22,463 nucleotides of DNA from a virus. The position numbers were made by a program, and so were the translations under genes. The DNA lies in IMG/VR virus record IMGVR_UViG_3300020195_000171, positions 1 through 22,463 of that record. One strand, written 5' to 3'. The notes under the pieces were generated by a model, which saw nothing but the letters and a program-made list of their open reading frames with translations, did not search any database and had not been told where the DNA came from. Below are positions 1-7,747 of this stretch, piece after piece. The first letter of the stretch is position 1; each line of letters starts with the position of its first letter.

Positions 1-32
1 AGTTTTCACGCCCGCGCGGAAAATGTCCCCAA
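1..32 (+). other. left edge of window, possible 5' extension of the small terminase frame
   Basis: These bases contain no stop codon in the reading frame of the next gene, so that gene could begin upstream of the window. No convincing Shine-Dalgarno sequence is visible just before the GTG at 33. Nothing else is recognisable here. Confidence 0.4.
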
Positions 33-569
33 GTGATTGAAAACACAAGCGTTAACGAATTAGCAGCGAAAAAACTCCTGAATTCCCGGCAAACCGCGAA
101 ACTGCTGGGAATCTCATGGCAAAGGCTCGGGGCGCTGGCAAAAGAGGGGCGGATCACGCGCAACGAGGATGGGAAGTACGATCCTGAGCAGGTGCGGGCA
201 GAGTTCGAAGCATCGAAAGATCCGGTTCGCCCGTCAAAGTTAGGATTGGCTGGTGACTATCCTTCGCTGGAGCGCGGCTATCATCAGATCCGAACTGAGC
301 ATGAGGATTTGCGCCGGCAAATGACGGCGAATCAACTGGCGATCGACGAAGGCCGGATCATTGAAACGGATTACGTAGTCGGCACGGTCGGCGAATTACT
401 GAAGTCGATCAGCAACGGCGTGCTGGCGATGGGCAGCAAGCTCGCTCCAGTGCTAGCGATGGAAACGAACGCGGCGGTAATTCAAGGGATGATGGCAGAC
501 GAAGGCCACAAGCTGCTGAGCGAATTGTCGAGATGGAAACCAAGTACCAAGCCAGCGCCGATCGGTTAG
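33..569 (+). CDS. terminase small subunit, Nu1-like
   Basis: This is the probable DNA-recognition subunit of the packaging terminase. It would bind the phage packaging site and guide the large subunit, which follows directly. Residues about 15-45 read as a helix-turn-helix of the Nu1/MerR-like winged type (SRQTAKLLGISWQRLGALAK, then a basic turn and a short YDPEQV helix). The middle, about residues 80-110, is charged and helical (YHQIRTEHEDLRRQM), as expected for the dimerisation region of such proteins. The length of 178 residues is near that of lambda Nu1. The chosen start is GTG at 33. The frame stays open to the left edge, so a longer N-terminus is possible. The last 37 bases overlap the large terminase gene in another frame, which suggests coupled translation. 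The function rests on the HTH and on position next to a clear large terminase. Confidence 0.8.
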   Translation: MIENTSVNELAAKKLLNSRQTAKLLGISWQRLGALAKEGRITRNEDGKYDPEQVRAEFEASKDPVRPSKLGLAGDYPSLERGYHQIRTEHEDLRRQMTANQLAIDEGRIIETDYVVGTVGELLKSISNGVLAMGSKLAPVLAMETNAAVIQGMMADEGHKLLSELSRWKPSTKPAPIG

Positions 570-2476
570 TCGAGCAGCTTACCGGCCTGCTAGCGCCGCC
601 GGAAAGGCTGACGGTAACGGAGTGGGCAGATAAGAACCGAAGGCTGGTAACGAAGTCCAGCGCGCAAAACGGCGAGTGGGTTACGAGGCCGTATCAGCGC
701 GAGCCGATGGATGTTTTTACCGATCCAAAGGTGCATACCATCGTCCTTATGGTGGCACGGCAAACCTTGAAAACTGAGACAGTCCAAAACTGCATCGGTT
801 ACGCGGTGGATAAAGATCCGGGTCCGATCTTGGTGGTCCAGTATAGGGACACGGATTGCCGGAAGTTTTCTAAGATTCGATTGATGCCGATGATTGCGGC
901 GACGCCTTGTCTTGCGTCTAAAATCTCACCGTCAAAGTCGCGCAGTTCCGGGAACACGGTAGATTACAAGGAGTTCCCCGGCGGGCATGTGTCGATTGTG
1001 GCGAGCGGTTCACCCGGCAACCTGGCGGCGCTTCCGATTCGATATCTGTTTTGCGATGAGATCGACAAGTATCCGGCGAGTGCGGGCGCTGCCGGCGATC
1101 CGATCAGCCTTGCACAAGGTCGTCAAGAGGAATTCTGGAACAGGAAGACGGTACTGGGATGTACGCCAACGAATCTTGGCACATCACGAATCGAGGCGGC
1201 GTGGCGGCAATCAGATCAGCGAGAGTATGAACTGAAGTGTCCGAAGTGCGGGGAGTTCCAAATTCCGAACTGGCGCACGCAGGTTCGTTGGGAGCAGGAT
1301 CTTCCGAGGCATTTGCAGGCGGAAAGCGCCCGATATTTTTGTGCGCATTGTGACGCGGCATGGAACGATGTAGAGCGATGGAAGGCATCGCGGCACGGGA
1401 GGTACAGCGCGACGGCGCCGTTCAACGGTATCGCTGGGTTTCGGGTCTCCGGGCTGGCGCGAATGGGCACGAAGCTATCGGCGATGGTAGACGAATGGCT
1501 TGCGGCGCAAGGGAACGCGCACATGCTCAAGACGTTCATCAACGAGCAATTGTCTGAACTGTGGCGGGAGCCGGGAGAGGCGCCTGAATGGAGGCAAATC
1601 TTGGACCGGCGAGACCCTACGTATTCTGCCGGCACGGTGCCGATGGGCGGGTTGCTGTTAACCGCGGCGGTTGACGTACAGCGCGCCGACGGCGGTCGGC
1701 TTGAGGTCGAGATTCTGGCGCATGGCGACAATCGGGAAACATGGTCAATCGATTATAGAATCCTGCACGGCGATCCGGCACAGCCGGACGTGTGGGACCG
1801 GCTGGAAAAGATCCTGTATGAGATGTTTCCGCATGAGTCCGGCGGCTCGATGGGTATCGAGCGGATGTTCGTTGACTCAGGCGACGGGTCTACTACGAGC
1901 GCGGTGTATCGGTGGGTGCAGAAGCAACCGCGGGCGCGGGTTTTCGCGGTCAAGGGCGATAACCGATCCGATCAGCCGGTGAGCAGGCCGAAGGCGGTAG
2001 AGCTCAAGAAGAGCGGGAAGATTGATAAGTTTGGGGCGATCCTCAGAACTATTAACGTCGATTTTTTCAAAGGGACTTTGTACTCTGATTTGACCAAGCG
2101 CGCGCCAACGGCACAGGAATTATCGACCGGGCAGGACTATCCGCAAGGATACTGTCATTTCCCGCTGGATACGACGTACGGTGATGAGCATTTCAAGCAA
2201 CTTTGCGCGGAGCAACTTGTCACGAAGCGAGACCGGACGGGCCGGGCAAAGACCGAATACCAGCAGATCAGGCCCCGCAACGAAGCACTCGACGCACGGA
2301 TTTACAACATGGCTGCTGGCTGGGATTGCAACGTGCATCGCATGAAAACATCGGATTGGGCGCGGCTAAAACAAAGGATCGAAGCGAGTGCTCCGAAGCT
2401 GGCTTTTGGCGTTCCGGATGTTCCGAAAAGGTTCACGGCGCCTAGACCGATTGTGACTAACGATGGGTGGATATGA
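533..2476 (+). CDS. terminase large subunit, GpA family
   Basis: This is the packaging motor ATPase plus the nuclease that cuts concatemeric DNA; it docks on the portal. At 647 residues it matches the GpA family (lambda gpA is 641). The ATPase part has a variant Walker A at about 75-82 (ARQTLKTE), with Leu where the family usually has Gly before the Lys, and a Walker B at about 171-178 (YLFCDEID). A zinc-binding region has two CxxC pairs (C236/C239 and C270/C273). The nuclease part carries acidic residues in TAAVDVQ (D381), FVDSGDG (D448) and the C-terminal NEALDARIYNMAA (D587), all typical of GpA. The ATG at 533 lies inside the small terminase gene (37-base overlap) with only a weak ribosome site, so coupling is likely. 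The stop overlaps the ATG of the next gene. Identification is secure; active residues are inferred from family pattern. Confidence 0.96.
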   Translation: METKYQASADRLVEQLTGLLAPPERLTVTEWADKNRRLVTKSSAQNGEWVTRPYQREPMDVFTDPKVHTIVLMVARQTLKTETVQNCIGYAVDKDPGPILVVQYRDTDCRKFSKIRLMPMIAATPCLASKISPSKSRSSGNTVDYKEFPGGHVSIVASGSPGNLAALPIRYLFCDEIDKYPASAGAAGDPISLAQGRQEEFWNRKTVLGCTPTNLGTSRIEAAWRQSDQREYELKCPKCGEFQIPNWRTQVRWEQDLPRHLQAESARYFCAHCDAAWNDVERWKASRHGRYSATAPFNGIAGFRVSGLARMGTKLSAMVDEWLAAQGNAHMLKTFINEQLSELWREPGEAPEWRQILDRRDPTYSAGTVPMGGLLLTAAVDVQRADGGRLEVEILAHGDNRETWSIDYRILHGDPAQPDVWDRLEKILYEMFPHESGGSMGIERMFVDSGDGSTTSAVYRWVQKQPRARVFAVKGDNRSDQPVSRPKAVELKKSGKIDKFGAILRTINVDFFKGTLYSDLTKRAPTAQELSTGQDYPQGYCHFPLDTTYGDEHFKQLCAEQLVTKRDRTGRAKTEYQQIRPRNEALDARIYNMAAGWDCNVHRMKTSDWARLKQRIEASAPKLAFGVPDVPKRFTAPRPIVTNDGWI

Positions 2477-2703
2477 CACAAGCAGAACTCGAAGTATTGC
2501 GAGTCGCGGCACGCGCCGCTATGCACCGCTTCGCCATCGGCGGCGTGGTGGAGGAAATCAGCGGGCCTAACGGTATTCGCACGCGGTTTGCGGCTATGAG
2601 CATGGCGGATTTACAGTCCTACATTTCGTGGCTCGATGGCCAGATCGGCGCGGTTACGACCGGATACCGGCAACGCCCAATTTATTTCTCGCCGGACATG
2701 TAA
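2473..2703 (+). CDS. gpW-like head-tail connector (head completion protein)
   Basis: This 76-residue protein occupies the lambda W position between terminase and portal. In lambda, gpW joins the portal ring after DNA packaging, stabilises the packaged genome and provides the site for gpFII. The sequence begins with a helix (MTQAELEVLRVAARAAMHRF), continues with a short beta region (VVEEISGPNGIRTRFAAM), and has a second helix (SMADLQSYISWLDGQIG). This is the alpha-beta-alpha plan of the gpW family, which is usually about 65-75 residues. The ATG at 2473 was chosen because it forms an ATGA overlap with the terminase stop; a GTG at 2467 in the same frame would add only two residues. The TAA overlaps the ATG of the portal gene by one base. 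Identification comes from pattern and gene order. Confidence 0.85.
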   Translation: MTQAELEVLRVAARAAMHRFAIGGVVEEISGPNGIRTRFAAMSMADLQSYISWLDGQIGAVTTGYRQRPIYFSPDM

Positions 2704-4301
2704 TGGCAATAGAAACTCTACTTTCGCTGGCCGCCGAATACGGGCACGATCTCTATCCGTCCGCCTCAGCATCGTCTCTATCGCTGTCAAGCGGAGCGCA
2801 TTTGGGCGCATCAGGAACAGCGAAAGAGGTGCAAAATTGGTGGCCGTCTAAAGGCTCGGCTGATGCTGATTTACTGCCGGACCTAGCAGTGCTGCGTGAA
2901 CGGTCCCGTGATATCACCAGGAACAACGGAATCGGCGCTGGGATCGTTCAGACGACTCATGACAACGTCGTGGGGGCCGGGGCTAGGCTGAAGGCCAAGC
3001 CAGACTTCCGCGCGTTGGGCAAGTCGCGAGAATGGGCTGCCGAGTGGGGCCAGAAGACTGAGGCTAGATGGCGCGCCTATGCCGAAACCAAGGAATCTGA
3101 CGCGGCTTGGACGCTGACCTTCGCAGCGCAAACCGGGCAAGTGTTTCGCGCCGGTCTGGTAAACGGCGAAGCTATCGCGCTCCCGCTTTGGCTGCCATGG
3201 AAGGGCAGCACGTTCCAAACTCGTTTTCAGGTGGTGGAGTCTGACCGCCTGTGCAATCCAGACAACCGGGCGGATACTGATAAGCTGCGCGGCGGTGTGG
3301 AACTCGACCGCTACGGGCGACCAGTGGCATACCATATTCGGAAAACGCATCCTGGCGATATGAGTTGGGGAATTAACGCGCCTGGCGAATGGGAGCGTAT
3401 TCCTTCCGAGACCAGTTGGGGACGCGCTCGGGTATTGCACATCCACGAAAAAGAGAGGACCGGGCAGACGCGCGGGAAGCCGTTATTGGCGGCTGTATTG
3501 CCGCAGTTCCGCATGGCGGATACCTACGTTAGGACCGAAATGCAGGCGGCGCTCATCAATGCGTTCGTCGCTGCGTTCATGGAAACCCCGCTTCCCGCTG
3601 AAGATGTTGCCACTATGCTTGGTGCCGATACGAACGATGCGAAGTGGCAGGACTACGCCAACAATCAGGCTCAATATATTGCACCGCTGCGTGGCGCTGC
3701 GATCATTCCGGTTATGCCGGGCACGAAAATGACGCCATGGGCACCGGCGCGGCCATCGGATCAGTTCACCGCGTTCACGGAGTCGGTTTATCAGCACATC
3801 GGGGTCGGCGTCGGCCTGCCGCGGGAATTGCTGCTGAAGGATTTTTCGAAGACGACATACAGCAGTTCGCGGTCTTCTATGCTTGAGGCCTACCGATTTT
3901 TCGTAGGCCGCCGCCGCTGGCTCACTGACTTTTGGCTGAATCCGGTTTACATACTCTGGCTCGAAGAGCAGGTAAACGGCGGCTTTATTGAGGCTCCAGG
4001 ATTTTACGAGAACATGTACGCCTACGGGCGTTGCGTCTGGGGATGGCCTCCCCGCGGTTGGGTGGACCCGGTGAAGGAAGCAGAAGCGACCAAGGTCCGC
4101 ATGGCTATCGGGATCTCCACTTTGGAACGCGAGTGCGCGGAACAGGGCGAGGACTGGGAAGACGTGCAGGATCAGCGGGCGCTCGAAATGCGCAGGCTGG
4201 AAGAGTTAGGCTTGCCGGCGCAAACGCCGATCTTGCCGGGGGCGCCTGGTTCGTTCATGCCAGATACAGGTGATGATGCGCAGGAGGTAATGCCGGCATG
4301 A
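2703..4301 (+). CDS. portal protein, lambda gpB family
   Basis: The portal forms the ring at one vertex through which DNA enters and leaves the head and to which the tail connects. The product is 532 residues, almost the same length as lambda gpB (533). Typical features are the N-terminal RSRDITRNNGIGAGIVQT stretch (about 67-84) with a VGAGARLKAKP strand after it, and the motif FSKTTYSSSRSSMLEAYRFF near residue 381, a hallmark of lambda-type portals. The last 30 or so residues are acidic and Pro-rich, like the processed or flexible tails seen in this family. The frame extends upstream to an ATG at 2628, but that would overlap nearly the whole end of the gpW gene. The ATG at 2703, in a TAATG overlap, gives the expected length and a normal N-terminus (MAIETLLSLAAEYG). 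The stop forms an ATGA overlap with the protease gene. Confidence 0.95.
   Translation: MAIETLLSLAAEYGHDLYPSASASSLSLSSGAHLGASGTAKEVQNWWPSKGSADADLLPDLAVLRERSRDITRNNGIGAGIVQTTHDNVVGAGARLKAKPDFRALGKSREWAAEWGQKTEARWRAYAETKESDAAWTLTFAAQTGQVFRAGLVNGEAIALPLWLPWKGSTFQTRFQVVESDRLCNPDNRADTDKLRGGVELDRYGRPVAYHIRKTHPGDMSWGINAPGEWERIPSETSWGRARVLHIHEKERTGQTRGKPLLAAVLPQFRMADTYVRTEMQAALINAFVAAFMETPLPAEDVATMLGADTNDAKWQDYANNQAQYIAPLRGAAIIPVMPGTKMTPWAPARPSDQFTAFTESVYQHIGVGVGLPRELLLKDFSKTTYSSSRSSMLEAYRFFVGRRRWLTDFWLNPVYILWLEEQVNGGFIEAPGFYENMYAYGRCVWGWPPRGWVDPVKEAEATKVRMAIGISTLERECAEQGEDWEDVQDQRALEMRRLEELGLPAQTPILPGAPGSFMPDTGDDAQEVMPA
4282..4288 (+). promoter_or_regulatory. strong Shine-Dalgarno site for the capsid protease gene
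   Basis: AGGAGGT lies nine bases before the ATG at 4298, inside the 3' end of the portal gene. It is among the strongest ribosome binding sites in the window and supports that start over any upstream one. Confidence 0.8.
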
Positions 4302-5533
4302 GAGCATTTGATTTCGCGGCCAATCAGCCGTGGGTGATCCGCGAGGAAAACTTGCGGCTAATCCTCGATATCGCTCAGCGCGACCATACTGCCGATTTTG
4401 AGGCTGTGGCCGCGCGGCAAGCGAAAACATCCGATCAGGGCGGTGTGCTGGAGATGCGCGGCTCGACGGCCATAGTCAACGTCTCCGGCCCGATTTTTCG
4501 GTACTCAAATATCTTCACAGATATCTCAGGCGCCAGCAGTATTGAGACCCTGGCTATTGCTTTTGAAAAAGCGCGCGCCAATTCTCAGGTGCAATCAATC
4601 CTTCTCAACATCGATTCGCCGGGCGGGGAAGTATCAGGCGTGGCCGAGTTCGCGGCGCAAATCTACGCTGCGCGCGGTGATAAAAAGATTGTCGCGTATG
4701 GCGGGGATCTCATGGCCTCCGGCGCGTACTGGATAGCGGCGGCGGCCAGTGAAATTGTTTTAGCGGAGACTGCTATGGCCGGGTCAATCGGCGTGGTCAT
4801 GGCGATGGTTGATAGGAGTATGCAGGACGCAGCCCGCGGCGTGAAAACATTTCAATTCGTCTCATCTCAATCTCCAAAAAAGCGAGTTGACCCGGCGACA
4901 GACGAAGGCCGTTCCGTACTTCAAACCACGACTGACGATTTGGCCGATGAGTTCATTTCAGCTATCGCCAAATATCGCGGCGTGGCCGCTGAAACAATCA
5001 TTTCAGACTTTGGGCAGGGCGGCGTTTTGATCGCCCGTAAGGCCATCGCGGCCGGCATGGCCGACCGATTGGGGAGCTTTGAGGGCGTGCTGGCAACGCT
5101 CGAAAGCGCACTTCCAACCTACAGTTTTGGCGGGTCCGCCGTCAATAATCCGAACACAAAAGGAGTACTTATGAGTACACAAACGGCGGAGCCAACCATC
5201 TCCGCTACACCTCCGGTTGACGTTGCGGCGATTCGCGCCGAAGCAGTCAACGGCGAACGCGCTCGGGTGAAAGCAATTCTGACTTGCGAAGAGGCCGCTG
5301 GCCGCGCTTCGCAGGCTCAGACGCTTGCGCTCGAATCGGACCTGTCCCTCGACCTGGTAAAGAAGATTCTTACGTCTTTGCCAAAGGCCGAAACCAAAAC
5401 CAATGATTTCGCCGCGCACATGGCGAACGTCAAGAATCCTGAAGTGGGACAGGACGAAACGAGCGGCGCTGACTCAGACGCCGTATCCATTAAGTCCACG
5501 CTCGCGCTGCACAATAATGGAAAGGGTAAATAG
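4298..5533 (+). CDS. S49-family capsid maturation protease with C-terminal scaffold (gpC/Nu3-like)
   Basis: This 411-residue protein combines a ClpP/SppA-fold serine protease with a scaffold domain, as lambda gpC does with Nu3. Such proteases act inside the procapsid and digest the scaffold and themselves during maturation. The protease core spans about residues 50-275: the strand-turn LLNIDSPGGEVSG (102-114), the nucleophile region LMASGAYWIA (Ser141), MAGSIGVVMA (160-169), and KKRVDP, where Lys194 is spaced from Ser141 as the catalytic Lys is from Ser in lambda gpC. A low-complexity linker near 275-292 leads to a helical, charged C-terminal part (about 305-365), which is the scaffold. The start at 4298 has a strong ribosome site and an ATGA overlap with the portal gene. 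An internal start for the scaffold alone is listed separately. No protease residue appears to be missing. Confidence 0.93.
   Translation: MRAFDFAANQPWVIREENLRLILDIAQRDHTADFEAVAARQAKTSDQGGVLEMRGSTAIVNVSGPIFRYSNIFTDISGASSIETLAIAFEKARANSQVQSILLNIDSPGGEVSGVAEFAAQIYAARGDKKIVAYGGDLMASGAYWIAAAASEIVLAETAMAGSIGVVMAMVDRSMQDAARGVKTFQFVSSQSPKKRVDPATDEGRSVLQTTTDDLADEFISAIAKYRGVAAETIISDFGQGGVLIARKAIAAGMADRLGSFEGVLATLESALPTYSFGGSAVNNPNTKGVLMSTQTAEPTISATPPVDVAAIRAEAVNGERARVKAILTCEEAAGRASQAQTLALESDLSLDLVKKILTSLPKAETKTNDFAAHMANVKNPEVGQDETSGADSDAVSIKSTLALHNNGKGK
5159..5165 (+). promoter_or_regulatory. internal Shine-Dalgarno site for a separate scaffold product
   Basis: AAAGGAG lies within the protease coding region, five bases before an in-frame ATG at 5171. 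Its strength and spacing are as good as those of true gene starts in this window. It falls at the junction between the protease domain and the scaffold domain, exactly where a Nu3-type internal start is expected. Confidence 0.7.
5171..5533 (+). CDS. capsid scaffold protein from an in-frame internal start (Nu3-like)
   Basis: This nested gene shares frame and stop with the S49 protease gene and would produce a 120-residue protein equal to residues 292-411 of the longer product. It starts MSTQTAEPTISATPPVDVAA, has a helical, charged centre (AIRAEAVNGERARVKAILTC and following), and ends in a flexible Gly/Ser/Asp-rich tail. In lambda, Nu3 is made the same way, by an internal start in gene C, and acts as the main scaffold around which the major capsid protein assembles before being degraded. 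The AAAGGAG box upstream of the ATG is the direct evidence for separate translation. The scaffold role is inferred from position and helical content; no scaffold family motif was recognised. Confidence 0.68.
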   Translation: MSTQTAEPTISATPPVDVAAIRAEAVNGERARVKAILTCEEAAGRASQAQTLALESDLSLDLVKKILTSLPKAETKTNDFAAHMANVKNPEVGQDETSGADSDAVSIKSTLALHNNGKGK

Positions 5534-5905
5534 ATGCCTGCATCTTTTAGTTCGACATCATCGACTGCCGATAATCTCATTGGCGGTGAACACTCGGTTT
5601 TAAGCCGGTCTATCACGCTGTTAAGCGGTCAGAATCTGGTCCGCGGCGCGGTGCTCGGAAAGATCACCACGGGCGGGAAATACATTCTTTCCCTTTCTGG
5701 CGCCAGCGACGGATCACAGACGCCTGACGCCATTCTCGCCGAGACGACCGACGCCAGCGCGGCCGATAAGGTCACAGTGGCCTACTTTAACGGCGATTAT
5801 CAGAGCGTTGAATTAACTCTTGGCGCATCGCACACAATCGCATCGATCACGGAAGGATTACGTGGCAAAGGGATCAACATTGTTGTTCCTCAAGTCACGT
5901 ACTAG
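5534..5905 (+). CDS. head decoration protein, lambda gpD family
   Basis: This 123-residue protein corresponds to lambda gpD (110 residues) and phage 21 SHP, which form trimers on the outside of the expanded capsid and cement it against DNA pressure. It sits in the gpD position, between protease/scaffold and major capsid gene. The composition fits: a Ser/Thr-rich N-terminal arm (about 1-20), which in gpD binds the capsid lattice, then small beta strands (LVRGAVLGKITTGGKYILS near 36-54) followed by AILAETTDASAADKVTVAYF (67-86), the pattern seen in most gpD relatives. The ATG follows the protease stop directly, with a GGAAAGGG stretch about eight bases upstream. No cysteines or membrane segments are present. 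Homology is judged by pattern, but the fit of order, size and motif is good. Confidence 0.9.
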   Translation: MPASFSSTSSTADNLIGGEHSVLSRSITLLSGQNLVRGAVLGKITTGGKYILSLSGASDGSQTPDAILAETTDASAADKVTVAYFNGDYQSVELTLGASHTIASITEGLRGKGINIVVPQVTY

Positions 5906-5914
5906 GACACAACC

Positions 5915-6937
5915 ATGACCCTTTTTTCTACAGATCATTTGAGCGGCGTCGTGAACAGCTTGTTCAACGAGGCGCCGTCGTTTTTGCTGGATCGCTATTT
6001 CCCGAACGTTCAATTGGAGGCCAGCGAGGAAATTCACTTCGACGTGGAGACGGCTTTCGAGGGTTTGGCTCCGTTCGTTTCTCCGGTCGTTGAGGGGAAG
6101 ATCATGACCAACCTTGGATTCACCACCAAGACGTTCAAACCCGCATATATCAAGCCCAAAAACGTTTTTGAGGCCAATGCGGCGTTGAGGCGCACCATCG
6201 GCGAGACCCTTACCGGCAACATGAGCCCGCAACAGCGCATGCAAATGCTGGTTGCGCAAAATCTGATGAACCACGTTTCCATGATTCGTCGTCGCTTGGA
6301 GTGGATGGCGTCGAGCATTTTGAGGCTTGGGTCAGTCACCATTACCGGCGATCTGTATCCTACAACGGTAGTGTCGTTTGGCCGGACGGCGGGGCTGACG
6401 GTCACGCTGGCAGGCGGCACACTTTGGACGGCGGCGGGCGTAAATCCGCTGGCCAATTTGAAGACGTGGGCGGCGCTAGTGCTTGCTACTTCAGGCTCCG
6501 CTGTAACCGATGTCGTTATGGATATCGGCGCATGGCTGGTGTTCTCGGAGAACTCTTTTGTGATCGCCCGTATGGCAGGCCAGCAGGCCCTGGGGCAGCG
6601 TCCTACGCTCAGCCAGGATGTGGTGCTTCAGCGCGGCGGAGTTCAGATGGGTACCGTTGATGGGTTCACGATCTGGGTGTACTCGGGCCGGTACAAAAAC
6701 GATTCCGGAACAGTGGTTCCCATGCTTCCCAACGGCACCGTGCTGATGGTTGGCGCGGTTGACGGCGTGCAAGCCTACGGCGCGATTCAGGACGAGGCGG
6801 CGGGCCTACAGGCTTTGCCGTACTACTCGAAGTCGTGGCTATCGGAAGATCCTCCGCGCCGTTTTATTATGACGCAATCGGCCCCGCTGCTTGTGCCTTA
6901 CCGGCCCGATGCAACGCTGGCCGCTACGGTCCTTTAA
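5915..6937 (+). CDS. major capsid protein, lambda gpE family
   Basis: This is the shell-forming protein, 340 residues against 341 in lambda gpE, with the HK97 fold expected of the family. The N-terminal region (DHLSGVVNSLFNEAPSFLLD, then FPNVQLEASEEIHFDVE) and the following FVSPVVEGKIM stretch are characteristic of gpE-type capsids. The C-terminal half includes the long VGAVDGVQAYGAIQDEAAG region and ends in SAPLLVPYRPDATLAATVL, another familiar gpE-like ending. The start at 5915 has an AGGA box seven bases upstream, and the gap after the decoration gene is nine bases. Unlike HK97, there is no N-terminal delta scaffold, which agrees with a separate scaffold protein being encoded upstream. Confidence in the assignment is high from pattern, length and order. 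Confidence 0.95.
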   Translation: MTLFSTDHLSGVVNSLFNEAPSFLLDRYFPNVQLEASEEIHFDVETAFEGLAPFVSPVVEGKIMTNLGFTTKTFKPAYIKPKNVFEANAALRRTIGETLTGNMSPQQRMQMLVAQNLMNHVSMIRRRLEWMASSILRLGSVTITGDLYPTTVVSFGRTAGLTVTLAGGTLWTAAGVNPLANLKTWAALVLATSGSAVTDVVMDIGAWLVFSENSFVIARMAGQQALGQRPTLSQDVVLQRGGVQMGTVDGFTIWVYSGRYKNDSGTVVPMLPNGTVLMVGAVDGVQAYGAIQDEAAGLQALPYYSKSWLSEDPPRRFIMTQSAPLLVPYRPDATLAATVL

Positions 6938-6950
6938 TAGGGAGTTCCTC

Positions 6951-7460
6951 ATGCGACGAAGAGACGCACTGTTCGCGCTTTTGTCCTGCGCCGGGCCCAT
7001 CCTGGCGCAGGGGTCAATTAGTGAATATTACATCGACCGTGAAGTCACCCTTTCTGCGGCTGCATCGGTCGTGACTATTCAGATTCCGGCTGCCAGTACT
7101 CGGAGTCTGCAACTTAAATTCGCGCAAGTATGGTGCTCGGCTGGCTCCGTGGAGGTTACTATAGAGCGCGACGGCGCCGCGGCAACGACTACCAGCGTTA
7201 CGCCCGCTAAAATCAATCCTAATGCGGTGTGGGTTCCTTCGTCCATCGCATCGGCGTTTCATACATCAAACGTTGGCGCTGGAACGCAAATCGGGATCAA
7301 GCAGACGGCCTACGCCGGCAACGACGGGCTGAAATTGGACATGACTTCGACTGTTCTTGAAAAGGCATCGGCGTCTGTTCGAAACCTCACTTTCCGGACT
7401 GCTTCCTTTACGGGTACAGTTCGCATTTACATCCTTTGGGAAGAACGAGTAAACTTATGA
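6951..7460 (+). CDS. protein of unknown function with N-terminal export signal, inserted in the head module
   Basis: I do not recognise this 169-residue protein. It opens with a clear signal-peptide-like segment: a basic start (MRRRD), a hydrophobic core (ALFALLSCAGPIL) and an AQG exit, so the mature chain would begin near residue 20. The RRRD start could suit the Tat route. The LLSC sequence around Cys13 is a weak lipobox, but the hydrophobic stretch before it is short. The rest is rich in Thr, Ser, Val and Ala, alternates like beta strands, and has one further Cys in QVWCSAGSV. The ATG at 6951 was chosen over one at 6891, which lies inside the capsid gene, because TAGGGAG precedes it at good spacing and it creates the signal. 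The end overlaps the next gene by ATGA. A virion protein is expected to stay in the cytoplasm, so this may be cargo acting on the host envelope, or the hydrophobic start may serve another purpose. Confidence 0.72.
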   Translation: MRRRDALFALLSCAGPILAQGSISEYYIDREVTLSAAASVVTIQIPAASTRSLQLKFAQVWCSAGSVEVTIERDGAAATTTSVTPAKINPNAVWVPSSIASAFHTSNVGAGTQIGIKQTAYAGNDGLKLDMTSTVLEKASASVRNLTFRTASFTGTVRIYILWEERVNL

Positions 7461-7747
7461 AAATTTCAGCGCTTGGAACGATTATCGTGAATGAGGCGAC
7501 ATACAGTCAGGGAGACAGCTTCAACATAGACTCCGGGGCGGGGCAGGAACTGATCGCCGCCGGCAAGGCCGAATTGGTTCCGGACCTGGTGGCAAATGAC
7601 ATCACGTCTGCCGACGGCGCCATCGACCGGGCTGCATACGAACACGGCATGAAGCGGGAGTCTGATGCAACCGGGGAGGCGTCAGGTCTGCCGGTACAAA
7701 AGAAAGCTGTGGTCCATCCGCCTGTAAAGCCGCCGGTTAAGCCGTAA
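7457..7747 (+). CDS. small head protein, possibly gpFI-like packaging accessory factor
   Basis: This 96-residue protein lies between the capsid region and the gpFII-like gene, the place of lambda FI. Residues about 17-42 (SYSQ-like turn, then GDSFNIDSGAGQELIAAGKA) resemble the pattern that ends lambda gpFI as I remember it (a Gly-x-x-Phe strand, an Ala/Glu helix and a Gly-x-Ala turn). In lambda, gpFI helps terminase dock on the procapsid and is not a stable part of the virion. The C-terminus is a basic, proline-rich tail (KKAVVHPPVKPPVKP) likely to be unstructured. The ATG at 7457 in an ATGA overlap was preferred to one at 7436, deeper in the preceding gene. The stop overlaps the next ATG by one base. 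The role is inferred mainly from order and a short motif. Confidence 0.62.
   Translation: MKISALGTIIVNEATYSQGDSFNIDSGAGQELIAAGKAELVPDLVANDITSADGAIDRAAYEHGMKRESDATGEASGLPVQKKAVVHPPVKPPVKP

Noticed and set aside
2628-2702. N-terminal extension of the portal gene to an upstream ATG
   Set aside because: It would overlap the end of the gpW gene almost completely; the TAATG start at 2703 gives the family length.
6891-6950. Longer form of the exported protein starting inside the capsid gene
   Set aside because: It has no ribosome site and would hide the signal peptide; TAGGGAG stands before the ATG at 6951.
6938-6950. Possible terminator after the major capsid gene
   Set aside because: The 13-base gap has no inverted repeat or T-run; it only holds a ribosome site.
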